Under the pieces are notes generated by a model. The model was given only the letters and a program-made list of their open reading frames with translations, searched no databases and was not told the origin of the DNA. Below, in pieces: positions 1 through 6,575 of a stretch of 6,616 nt of DNA. Positions within the stretch are counted from its first letter, which is position 1; each line of letters starts with the position of its first letter. The stretch comes from Clostridiales bacterium (lineage in GTDB: Bacteria > Bacillota > Clostridia > Oscillospirales > Oscillospiraceae). The stretch lies in assembly GCA_021199695.1 (NCBI GenBank), contig JAJQHP010000256.1, positions 1-6,616 of the forward strand, written 5' to 3'. A program made the position numbers and the translations under genes.

Positions 1-7
1 CAAAGAC

Positions 8-50
8 AACAGGAGCGTTGCAGAATCATAATCTCTGCAACGCTCCTGTT
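8..50 (-). terminator. Stem-loop, probable operon terminator
   Basis: Bases 8-24 and 34-50 are perfect inverted repeats (17 bp) around a 9-base loop (25-33). Read on the minus strand, the hairpin begins 3 bases after the stop of the araA relic at 54-56, which is the usual place for an intrinsic terminator. The tail after the stem on that strand (TTGTCTTTG) is T-rich but not a clean U-run, and the window ends there. On the plus strand the stem is followed by TGCTTATTTC, so it might also act on convergent transcription. The inverted repeat is certain; terminator function is inferred. Confidence 0.75.
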
Positions 51-53
51 TGC

Positions 54-261
54 TTATTTCAGCTTCCAGACCAAATCCTCGACGAACAACTCCTCCGGCT
101 TCTCCGGGGATGGTGTCCTTCGTGATGTGGACAAACTCGATGTCCATCATTCTGGCCCAATCCCGCATCTACCCGGCGGAGCGGTCGGCTACCGTCTCCA
201 GCACCTCCGGACCACACAGAAACAGACTGCCCGCCCCGAACCAAAATTCATATTGTCTCAT
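54..261 (-). pseudogene. araA: Relic of L-arabinose isomerase (N- and C-terminal ends only)
   Basis: AraA interconverts L-arabinose and L-ribulose in the cytoplasm and is normally about 490-500 residues. Here ATG at 261-259, behind an AGAAGGA ribosome binding site, opens MRQYEFWFGAGSLFLCGPEV, which resembles the AraA N-terminus (from memory, B. subtilis has DYEFWFVTGSQHLYGEETLE). After 30 codons there is TAG at 171-169. Directly after it, in the same frame, comes MRDWARMMDIEFVHITKDT, which resembles the AraA C-terminal part (B. subtilis MLDWAEMAGIESVLISRDT). One extra C in the four-base run at 106-109 then shifts the frame. Removing it gives IPEKPEELFVEDLVWKLK and a stop at 56-54. About 430 internal residues, including the catalytic core, are missing. 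The relic is therefore an internal deletion plus a nonsense codon and a frameshift. A 30-residue peptide could still be translated. The identification rests on recalled homologues, not a search. Confidence 0.85.
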
Positions 262-324
262 CGTCCTTCTGTCCTTTCTATCCGTTATCACAGGCAGCCG
301 GTTCTGGTTGATTCTGGCGCTGCG
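262..324 (-). other. Spacer between the GT-C-like gene and the araA relic
   Basis: This is a 63-base gap. Its last part on the minus strand carries two purine-rich stretches (AAAGGA and AGAAGGA) that form the ribosome binding site of the araA relic. I see no inverted repeat or T-run that would stop transcription from the gene before it, so the relic probably lies on the same transcript. Confidence 0.5.
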
Positions 325-1915
325 TCATTCCTCGTTTTCCGTCTTCCACACCTGATAGATGGTGTGCCCGTCTCCCTGCCAGACGATCTCATATTTTTCC
401 TCACAGGTCGCATTGAGGGAATTTCCATCCGGCAGCATGATATATTTGCTCTTGACCGTATCGTTGGCGATGGCCGCGCTCAGGTAGCTCTTGGTACAGG
501 TGCTGGTGCTCATATAGGTGGGGAGACAGATCGTTGTCTGCAGATGGCTGGACTCCACCGGTTTTGCGATGGTGTTTCCCCAGAGGTCATCCTCATCCGG
601 CTCCAACGCCGATGCCAGGCTGGCGGTAAGCTCTTCGGTATCCACCCCATTGTCCGCCTGTGGAAGGGCAAAGGAGGACGTGTTCATACACAGAGCTGCG
701 ACTACCAGGGCAATCTCCACCCCCTGCCGGACGCCTTTGGAGACAGGGTGGGCCTTCATACAGATCAGATACCCGGAAAAAATGACAAAGGACAGCAGCA
801 TTCTCAGGCACTGGTCAATGGTGTAGAGGATGATATCCGCTTCGTAGATCATGCCGCCGATGACAAGGGTCAGCCCCATCAGCCACGCCGTCCGTCTGTC
901 TCCGGTCACGATACCCCGGACCGTCTCCACCAAAAGGACCAGCTCCTGGACAAAGAATACGACAAGGACAACTCCGCTCATTTTTCCGCCCTGCAGATAT
1001 TCGATCACCGAGCCGATCGCACTGATGTTAATTTGAATCACTTGGGAGAGGAACTGTTTGATTCCCCCCAAACCGGACGCCACCAGCTCCAGATACCCCA
1101 TCAATGTTTCCGTAATTTTGCCGGTGTCCGAGTAGAATACCGCCGCCCAATGGGCTGACAGATATTGAGATCCGGCGAAGCAGAGAATGACCGCAGCCAT
1201 TCCGCCCAGGAGAGCGGCGATCTTGACCCGGCGGCTCCGGTCGCTGACAATGATGTAGTAGCCGGGGATCAGGACCCAGGCATAGTGAAACGCCCGGAGC
1301 ATCCCCAGGAAGAGGATCACCAGGGTCACGCCCCCCCAGGACAACATTCTCCTTCCAGCGGGCATGCCCCCTCCCGTCCAGCAGCCAGAGGAAACAGGCC
1401 AGGACCACGATGAGAAAGGCGCAGTAGGACGCCTCGCTCATCCCGGACCAGACGTATCGCTCATAGACCAGAGACAGGGTTGACAGCGCGATCAGCCAGA
1501 CCGTCTTTTTTCCGTCCGGCTTCACCAGGCGGAGGAACACGGCGTTGGCCAGGACGATCATGAGCACATTGCAGTAATACATGAAATTGTGGGAGGTCAG
1601 TCCCGTGAGAAAGGACACGGCCGCATAGGGCAGATAGGTCAAAACGATGTACGCCCCGTAGGCCGGGATGTCGGACGCCACCTCGTTATAGCTCTGTACG
1701 CCGGTGGGCAGTCCCTGTGTCCTCATGGTCCTCACTGCCCGGAGGTAGCCGATCTCATCATTCCATGTAGTGTTGTATCCATCCAGTTGGAACACGCTGG
1801 TCCCCGTAACCGCCCCCATGATCAGCACCGCAATCAACGGTGAGAGGAGCAATACGACCCACAGGGTCCTGCGGACCAGCTTCTCCCGCTTCTGTTTGTC
1901 AAGTGTTTTTTGCAA
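325..1915 (-). pseudogene. GT-C-like polytopic membrane protein, split by a one-base frameshift
   Basis: The N-terminal part starts at TTG 1915-1913 behind CAGGAGG (1930-1924, 8-base spacing) and reads sensibly for 195 residues to a run of seven G (1337-1331). There the good frame moves to the one that ends at 325. Deleting one G gives ENVVLGGVTLVILFLGM and a 529-residue protein. Features in the joined numbering: a basic N-terminus; a first membrane segment at about 17-38; an extracytoplasmic loop with N52-D53-E54 followed by IGYLRAVRT; roughly nine or ten further hydrophobic segments up to about residue 415; and a C-terminal extracytoplasmic tail of about 110 residues with Cys463, Cys473 and Cys504. 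An acidic pair in the first outer loop of a many-TM protein is typical of GT-C enzymes (PMT/ArnT-like), which take sugars from polyprenyl-phosphate donors. That assignment is by architecture only; I do not recognise a specific family. As sequenced, translation would give 195 correct residues plus about 100 out-of-frame residues ending at 1028. Assembly error, phase variation or true decay are all possible. Confidence 0.65.
1331..1337 (-). other. Seven-G homopolymer, site of the frameshift
   Basis: The minus strand has seven consecutive G between CT and CGTGACC. With seven, the upstream frame reads L-G-G-R and degenerates into a Pro/Gly/Arg-rich string. With six it reads L-G-G-V-T-L-V-I-L-F and enters a membrane segment. 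The two good frames overlap between 1365 and 1331, so a second, less likely, site is the five-G run at 1367-1371. Either way a net loss of one base (or gain of two) restores the gene. Confidence 0.85.
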
Positions 1916-1971
1916 CCTGACCGCCTCCTGTTTTTTCTTTTTCTCTTTCTCTTTTTCGTCTGATACGGCGC
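1916..1971 (-). promoter_or_regulatory. Purine-rich intergenic leader with ribosome binding site for a TTG start
   Basis: On the minus strand the gap after the permease stop contains an almost pure A/G tract (about 1924-1958, broken only by one C) that ends in CAGGAGG at 1930-1924, eight bases before TTG at 1915. No ATG or GTG lies in frame upstream between the permease stop and this TTG, which supports TTG as the start. The tract lacks secondary-structure potential and is no terminator on this strand, so read-through from the permease gene is expected. Confidence 0.65.
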
Positions 1972-4900
1972 TTATTCCACCGTCTTGAGGGATTCCACCA
2001 TATCGATTTTGGTCAGTCTCCGTCCTGCCACCCAGTTCACCAGCAGGGCGAACAGCAGGGTCATGGCGATGGATAGGACATAGCTCATAGGCTGGGCCGT
2101 CCGGCCGAACATGACCATCTCCACCTCCACCGTCGTGATCAGGTAGCTGTGGAACGCCTTGCCCAGCACCAGGCCAAAGGCAATACCAATGAAGGTCAGG
2201 ATGATGTTCTCCCGGAAGACATAGTCCCGCATCTCCTTATCCCGGAAGCCCAGCACCCGGAGGGTGGCCAGCTCCCGCTGCCGCTCGGTGATGTTGATGC
2301 TGGACAGGTTGTACAGCACCACAAAGGCCAGGACTGCGGCGCCGCAGATGATAATAATGACCGCCGGATAGACGCCATTGAGCTGATTTGCCACCGTCTC
2401 CCGGGCATCGGACATATAGTAGATACCGGCCACGCTGTCCAGCTCCAGCAGGCGGCTGCCCATCCCCTCCCAGTCGGCCTCGTCGCCGTAGGTGAGCAGC
2501 ACCTCCGCGTCCTCCAGCCGCTCGCCGAAGGCGGCCTCATAGGCGTCCTTGGTCAGGTAGACATAGTGCTGGACGTAGTTTTCCACAATGCCGGTGACAG
2601 TCACCGTCCCCCGGTCGTCTCCGTTGACGATGGTGATGGCGTCGCCCACCTCCAGCCCCAGCAGCGTGGCCGTCTTTTCCGAAACCAGCGCACCGTCAGA
2701 CTGCATCTCCACCGGTTCCTGAGTGAACCGGTCATGGAAGTCCCAGAAGCCGTCCAGATCTGCCGGGTCCTCCACCGCCAGGATGTTGCCGGAGAGGGAA
2801 TAGGTGTCGCTCTCCAGCGTCACCGTGTTCAGATAGACGTAGGTGTAGCCGTCCAGCTCCTCCTCTCCCGCCAGGGCGTCCGCCAGCTCCTGCTCCTCGT
2901 CCTCCGTCAGGTCGCTCCCCAGGTAGAGGATGGCGGAATAGGGGCTGACATTGTCATACTGGAGGCTCAAGATGTCCATAATGGAGTCTCTCAGGCCAAA
3001 GCCGGTGATGATCAGGCCGGTGCAGCCGGCGATTCCGATGACCGTCATGCACAGCCGCTTTTTGTACCGGAACAGATTGCGCACCGTCACCTTGTAGCTG
3101 AAGCTCAGTCGTTTCCAGATAAAGGGGATATGCTCCAGCCAGACCCGTTTTCCCGCCTGGGGCGCCTTGGGCCGCATCAGGGAGGCGGGGGTCGCCCGGA
3201 GGGCGGTCAGGGCGGAGGCCAGCACCGCCAGGGTGCAGCACCCCACCGCCGCTCCTGCACAGCCCAGGGCGGTGGGCCAGGAGAAGGTGAGCACCACCCC
3301 GGGATAGTCGTACATGATCTTCCAGCAGCTGACGATGACCCACGGGATGCCAATGCCCCCCAATATCAGCCCGATGACGCTCCCCGTCAGGGAGGCGATG
3401 AGTCCGTAGCCCACATACTTCCGGGCGATGTCCCCGTTAGAGTAGCCCATGGCCTTCAGCCCGCCGATCTGCACCCGCTGCTCGTCCACCATCCGGGTCA
3501 TGGTGGTCAGGCACACCAGGGCCGCTACCAGGAAGAACATGGTGGGGAACAGGGTGGCCAGATTGCCCATCCGCTCGGCGTCCTGCTCATAGCTGGCAAA
3601 GCCGGTGTTGTCCGTCCGGTCCAGGATGTACCACTCCGCTGTGTCGATGTCGTCCACCTCGGCCTGGGCGTCCTCGATCTCCTGTTGGGCGTCGGCAAGC
3701 TCCGCCTCTGCCTCCGCTTTGGCGTCCTCATATTCCTGTAATCCGTCGGCGTACTCGCTCTCGCCGTCGGTCAGCTCGGTATAGGCGTCGGCAAGCTCGC
3801 TCTCGCCGTCCGCCACCTCCTGCTCTGCATCTGCGATCTCATCCAGGCCGTCATAGTACTCGGTCCAACCGTCATCCAGCTCCTGCCGGGCGTCGGCAAG
3901 CTGACTCTTTGCGGTGTCAAGCTCTGAACGGCTGCCGGAGAGCGTGGCCTTTGCGCTGTCCAGCTGGGCGCGGCTGCTTTCCAGAACGGCCGCGCTCTCG
4001 TCCAGCTCCGTCTTGCCGTCCGTGAGCTGACTTGCAGCATCGTCCAGCTGGGTGCGGCTGGCCTCCAAAGCCGACTTGCCCTCGTCCAGCTGGGCGCGGG
4101 TAGCCTCCAGCGTGGCCTTTGTCTCGTCCAGCTGGGCGCGGCTGGCCTCCAGCGTTTCCTTCGTCTCGTCCAGCTGGGCGCGGCTGGCCTCCAGCGTGGC
4201 CTTTGTCTCGTCCAGCTGGGCGCGGCTGGCCTCTAAAGCAGCCGCTGTCCCATCCAGTGTGGCCTTGCTCTCCTCCAGCGTCTCTCTGGTACTCTCCAAG
4301 GCAGCCCAGGTGCTCTCCAGCTCTGCCTGGGCCTCCGCCAGCAGAGCGTCCGCCTCCTCGTCAGTGTATCCGCTGTCGATCAGGCTCTGCCGCTGCTGCT
4401 CCAGAGCGGCAGCGGCAGCCTCATACGCCGTCACCCCCGCCTGGTACTGCTCCAGCCCCGCCTCGTACTCAGCAAGGCCCGCCTCATACTGGGCAAGGCC
4501 ATCGGCGTAGGCCGTCTCCCCCGCCTCATACTGGGCGAGGCCCTCGGCATAGGCCGCCTCCCCCGCCTCGTATTGGGCGAGGCCCTCGGCATAGGCCGTC
4601 TCCCCCGCCTCATACTGGGCAAGACCGTCGGCATAGGCCGCCTCCCCCGCCTCATACTCCGCCAGGGCACTCTCATAGGCCGTCTCCCCTGCCTGATATT
4701 CCGCCAGGCTCTCCTCATAGGTGGCCTTGCCGGACTCGTACTGCTCCAGGCCGTCGGCGTAGGCGGACTCGCCCTCCTGATATTCCGCCAGGCCGTCGGC
4801 GTAAGCGGACTCGCCCTCCTGATACTCTGTCAGTCCGTCGGCATAGTCCGCTTCCCCCTCGTTCAGAGTGGTATAGGCGTCCGCAAGCTCGTCCTTTCCG

Positions 4901-5856
4901 TCTGCGATCTCCTGCCTGGCATCCCCCAAATCGGAGAGCCCGTCCTCATACTCCTGCCAGCCGTCCGCCAGCTCCTGGGCGGCGTCGGCCAGCTCTGCGG
5001 CGGCGTCATCCAGCTCCTGCTGAGCCTCCGCCTCGGCATCGTAATACTCTGCCCAGGCGTCGTCGATCTCCTCCTGGGCCTCGCCCTTCACCTCGTCGGT
5101 GCGGGCCTGCTCCCGGTCGGACCGGATGAGCTCCAGCCGCTGGGTGTACTCCTCCACCAAATTCTCATACTCGTCCTCATAGGTGTTCAGCTCCGCCGCG
5201 CCCTCGGTCAGAATATAGATGTCGGTAAAGTAGTCCATGTCAAAGGCGTCCGCCGTCAGCACGATGATGGTGGAGACGCTGCCGTTGCCCAGGGTGGAGG
5301 TGCCCCGGGACATGGAGACATAAAGGGGACTGGTCCCCGTCCCCACGATGGTAAAGGTGGTGACGCTCAGGGTGTCCTCATAGGTTCCCGTACCTGTATC
5401 CAGGGTGATGGTGTCCCCGATCTCCAGCCCCATGGTGGACAGGACATTCTCCTCCACCAGGCACTCGTCCGCCGCCTGGGGGAGACGGCCCTCGGTGACA
5501 TAGGGCTGGTTGATACCGTTTTCGCTCAGACTCAGCACCTTGACCGTCATGGTCTCCACGCTGCCGGTGGCCAGAGCGTCCACTGCATAGGCGCCCTCCG
5601 CCAGCAGCGTCCCCTCCGTCTCCGCCACGGCGTCCACGTCCTCCTGGGTCAGGCCAAGAGTTGACATAATATGCGCATCCATCAGCTCCTGGGCGTCCAG
5701 ATAGGTGTCCATGGAGGCCTTCATATCCGGGGCGGCCATCCGCAAACCGAACAGGAAGCAGACGGCGATGACCACCAGGATGAGGATGGAGAAAAACCGG
5801 CTTTTGGTATTTTTGATCTCCCGGAAGAGATCGGTGTTCAGCGCTTTCTTTGACAT
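1972..5856 (-). CDS. FtsX/MacB-type ABC transporter permease with giant coiled-coil hairpin
   Basis: This 1294-residue membrane subunit pairs with the ATPase encoded just upstream. ATG at 5856 lies 4 bases after the ATPase stop, so translation is probably coupled; the Shine-Dalgarno is weak (GGTGAG). Layout: TM1 at about 21-38; first extracytoplasmic domain 39-225; predicted helical hairpin about 262-736; a return segment containing WYILDRTDNTGF (742-753); TM2-4 at about 769-789, 814-843 and 858-887, forming FtsX domain 1 with the cytoplasmic motif DEQRVQIGGLKAMGYS; a cytoplasmic linker; TM5 at about 934-955; second extracytoplasmic domain about 956-1160; TM6-8 at about 1161-1185, 1216-1240 and 1259-1278, forming FtsX domain 2 with ITERQRELATLRVLGF. 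This duplicated plan is that of type VII (mechanotransmission) ABC permeases. Homologues with an inserted coiled coil are common in Firmicutes; from memory most have a shorter one. The hairpin is very acidic, repetitive and free of Cys and Pro. Substrate or effector is unknown: lipid or peptide extrusion, or control of wall-acting enzymes as in FtsEX, are candidates. Confidence 0.95.
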   Translation of the reverse strand: MSKKALNTDLFREIKNTKSRFFSILILVVIAVCFLFGLRMAAPDMKASMDTYLDAQELMDAHIMSTLGLTQEDVDAVAETEGTLLAEGAYAVDALATGSVETMTVKVLSLSENGINQPYVTEGRLPQAADECLVEENVLSTMGLEIGDTITLDTGTGTYEDTLSVTTFTIVGTGTSPLYVSMSRGTSTLGNGSVSTIIVLTADAFDMDYFTDIYILTEGAAELNTYEDEYENLVEEYTQRLELIRSDREQARTDEVKGEAQEEIDDAWAEYYDAEAEAQQELDDAAAELADAAQELADGWQEYEDGLSDLGDARQEIADGKDELADAYTTLNEGEADYADGLTEYQEGESAYADGLAEYQEGESAYADGLEQYESGKATYEESLAEYQAGETAYESALAEYEAGEAAYADGLAQYEAGETAYAEGLAQYEAGEAAYAEGLAQYEAGETAYADGLAQYEAGLAEYEAGLEQYQAGVTAYEAAAAALEQQRQSLIDSGYTDEEADALLAEAQAELESTWAALESTRETLEESKATLDGTAAALEASRAQLDETKATLEASRAQLDETKETLEASRAQLDETKATLEATRAQLDEGKSALEASRTQLDDAASQLTDGKTELDESAAVLESSRAQLDSAKATLSGSRSELDTAKSQLADARQELDDGWTEYYDGLDEIADAEQEVADGESELADAYTELTDGESEYADGLQEYEDAKAEAEAELADAQQEIEDAQAEVDDIDTAEWYILDRTDNTGFASYEQDAERMGNLATLFPTMFFLVAALVCLTTMTRMVDEQRVQIGGLKAMGYSNGDIARKYVGYGLIASLTGSVIGLILGGIGIPWVIVSCWKIMYDYPGVVLTFSWPTALGCAGAAVGCCTLAVLASALTALRATPASLMRPKAPQAGKRVWLEHIPFIWKRLSFSYKVTVRNLFRYKKRLCMTVIGIAGCTGLIITGFGLRDSIMDILSLQYDNVSPYSAILYLGSDLTEDEEQELADALAGEEELDGYTYVYLNTVTLESDTYSLSGNILAVEDPADLDGFWDFHDRFTQEPVEMQSDGALVSEKTATLLGLEVGDAITIVNGDDRGTVTVTGIVENYVQHYVYLTKDAYEAAFGERLEDAEVLLTYGDEADWEGMGSRLLELDSVAGIYYMSDARETVANQLNGVYPAVIIIICGAAVLAFVVLYNLSSINITERQRELATLRVLGFRDKEMRDYVFRENIILTFIGIAFGLVLGKAFHSYLITTVEVEMVMFGRTAQPMSYVLSIAMTLLFALLVNWVAGRRLTKIDMVESLKTVE
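3730..3894 (-). repeat. Hairpin base block, second copy (residues 655-709)
   Basis: Residues 655-709 of the permease repeat residues 291-345 at 37 of 55 positions by hand alignment, including QEL-DGW-EY-DGL and ELADAYT-L. The two copies are 364 residues apart, an exact multiple of seven, so the heptad register is kept. They form the membrane-near part of the two arms. Confidence 0.85.
3877..4341 (-). other. Leucine ladder, descending arm of the hairpin (residues 506-660)
   Basis: Leucine occurs at residue 506 and then at every seventh residue up to 660: 23 in unbroken register. The residue three places later is mostly small (Ser, Thr, Ala or Gly). After 660 the same position continues as Y667, I674, V681, L688, L695, Y702 and Y709. 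This predicts one continuous helix of a coiled coil. Confidence 0.93.
4039..4248 (-). repeat. Five tandem 42-bp units in the descending arm
   Basis: Units start at 4039, 4081, 4123, 4165 and 4207 (plus-strand coordinates). Each contains a version of TCGTCCAGCTGGGCGCGG. Units 2 and 4 differ at only two bases, and unit 3 differs from unit 4 only near its end. Each encodes 14 residues, two heptads of the form LEASRAQ-LDETKAT. Near identity at the DNA level shows recent duplication or gene conversion. Confidence 0.93.
4342..4410 (-). other. Hairpin tip (residues 483-505)
   Basis: Between the Tyr arm and the Leu arm the repeats stop and the sequence becomes unique: ALEQQRQSLIDSGYTDEEAD and a few following residues. 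The Ser-Gly-Tyr-Thr-Asp at 495-499 is the only plausible turn for several hundred residues. The position is at the centre of symmetry of the two arms (about residue 499). Confidence 0.75.
4411..4872 (-). repeat. Eleven 14-residue units plus two half-units in the ascending arm; tyrosine ladder
   Basis: Residues 329-482 are built of 14-residue (42-bp) units of the type AQYEAGETAYADGL. Full units start at residues 329, 343, 357, 371, 385, 399, 413, 427, 441 and 469, with two 7-residue half-units at 455 and 462; the first and last units are diverged. (That is ten full units by this count; the arm could be counted as eleven unit equivalents with the two halves.) Tyrosine is at 338, 345 and every seventh residue to 478: 21 in perfect register. 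Glycine follows three residues later in most heptads. At the DNA level the motif GCCTCATACTGGGC recurs at 4481, 4523, 4565 (two changes) and 4607 on the plus strand, exactly 42 bases apart. Confidence 0.93.
4822..4986 (-). repeat. Hairpin base block, first copy (residues 291-345)
   Basis: This is the partner of the copy at 3730-3894 and encodes the membrane-near part of the ascending arm. Its heptad core residues are mixed (L296, Y303, L310, I317, L324, L331, Y338), unlike the pure Tyr ladder that follows, and they match the mixed pattern in the other copy. Confidence 0.85.
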
Positions 5857-5860
5857 AGGC

Positions 5861-6562
5861 TCACCACTCGATCTGCTCTACCGGGGTGGGATGGTCGTTG
5901 GTGACGATAGAGGCCACCTTGCCGCTGCGGATACGGATGACCCGGTCCGCCATGGGGGTCAGGGCGGAGTTATGGGTGATGACCACCACCGTCATACCAT
6001 GCTTCCGGCAGGTGTCCTGAAGCAGCTGTAAGATCTGCTTGCCGGTGACATAGTCCAGGGCGCCGGTGGGCTCGTCACAGAGGAGCAGTTTGGGATTCTT
6101 TGCCAGCGCCCGGGCAATGGCCACCCGCTGCTGCTCGCCGCCGGAGAGCTGGGCGGGGAAGTTGCCCATCCGGTCCTCCAGACCCACACGGCGCAGCACA
6201 TCCTCCGCCGGGAGGGGGTCCCGGCAGATCTGAGCGGCCAGCTCCACGTTCTCCAGGGCGGTCAGGTTCTGCACCAGGTTATAAAACTGAAAGACAAAGC
6301 CGATGTCATGGCGGCGGTACTCGGTGAGCTGCTTTGCGGTGCTGCCGCTGACGGTCTGGCCGTCCACGATGATCTCCCCACCGGAGCAGCTGTCCATGCC
6401 CCCCAGCAGGTTGAGCACCGTGGTCTTGCCTGCCCCGGAGGGGCCGACGATGACCACGAACTCTCCCTTTTCCACCGTAAAGGAGATGTCCGCCACAGCC
6501 AAAATCTCCACCTCACCCATCTGGTATCGCTTGGAGACGTGGTTCAGTTCAATGTATGACAT
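5861..6562 (-). CDS. ABC transporter ATP-binding protein, MacB/LolD type
   Basis: This complete 233-residue nucleotide-binding subunit hydrolyses ATP on the cytoplasmic face to drive the adjacent permease. All key motifs are present: Walker [10 protein letters not shown] (40-48), Q-loop VFQF with Q92, signature LSGGEQQR (139-146), Walker [10 protein letters not shown] with catalytic Glu164, D-loop ALD (168-170) and switch His197 in ITHN. Length and motif spacing match the LolD/MacB/FtsE family, including the short core with no C-terminal regulatory domain. The start ATG at 6562-6560 is fixed by AAGGAGG six bases upstream. The stop TGA at 5863-5861 is 4 bases from the permease start, so the two are co-expressed. 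I cannot tell the substrate from this subunit. Confidence 0.97.
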   Translation of the reverse strand: MSYIELNHVSKRYQMGEVEILAVADISFTVEKGEFVVIVGPSGAGKTTVLNLLGGMDSCSGGEIIVDGQTVSGSTAKQLTEYRRHDIGFVFQFYNLVQNLTALENVELAAQICRDPLPAEDVLRRVGLEDRMGNFPAQLSGGEQQRVAIARALAKNPKLLLCDEPTGALDYVTGKQILQLLQDTCRKHGMTVVVITHNSALTPMADRVIRIRSGKVASIVTNDHPTPVEQIEW

Positions 6563-6568
6563 ATTGTC

Positions 6569-6575
6569 CCTCCTT
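6569..6575 (-). promoter_or_regulatory. Ribosome binding site of the ABC ATPase
   Basis: AAGGAGG on the minus strand is six bases from the ATG at 6562. It is the strongest Shine-Dalgarno in the window and suggests that this is the first gene of the transcript or at least an independently well-translated one. Confidence 0.9.

Noticed and set aside
59..244. Minus-strand 61-codon open frame over the araA relic
   Set aside because: It is in a different frame from both AraA-like fragments and has no recognisable features.
127..1158. Plus-strand open frame of 343 codons opposite the GT-C-like gene
   Set aside because: It has no recognisable domain or good ribosome binding site, its composition is unlike a real protein, and it spans both the araA relic and the coherent membrane protein on the other strand.
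1028..1330. C-terminal 100 residues of the frame starting at 1915 as a real protein end
   Set aside because: Pro/Gly/Arg-rich out-of-frame sequence follows the G run, and the other frame continues with proper membrane segments.
1331..1339. Programmed -1 ribosomal frameshift at the G run
   Set aside because: Restoring the protein needs a net +1 shift (skipping one base), not -1, and I see no obvious downstream stimulatory structure or slow stop codon.
2149..3741. Plus-strand open frame of 530 codons inside the permease gene
   Set aside because: It is an antisense shadow of a GC-rich gene, rich in His, Gln, Gly and Val without domain features, while the minus strand encodes clear FtsX motifs across the same stretch.
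4411..4872. Regular 42-bp spacing reminiscent of a CRISPR array
   Set aside because: There are no unique spacers between constant repeats. The whole 42-bp unit is repeated and translates in frame into heptads of a coiled coil.
4052..5664. Several long plus-strand frames (Ser/Ala-rich, Pro/Arg-rich, Leu/Gly-rich) over the repeat region
   Set aside because: They exist because the 42-bp repeats have no stops in several frames. Their apparent repeats are by-products of the permease repeats.
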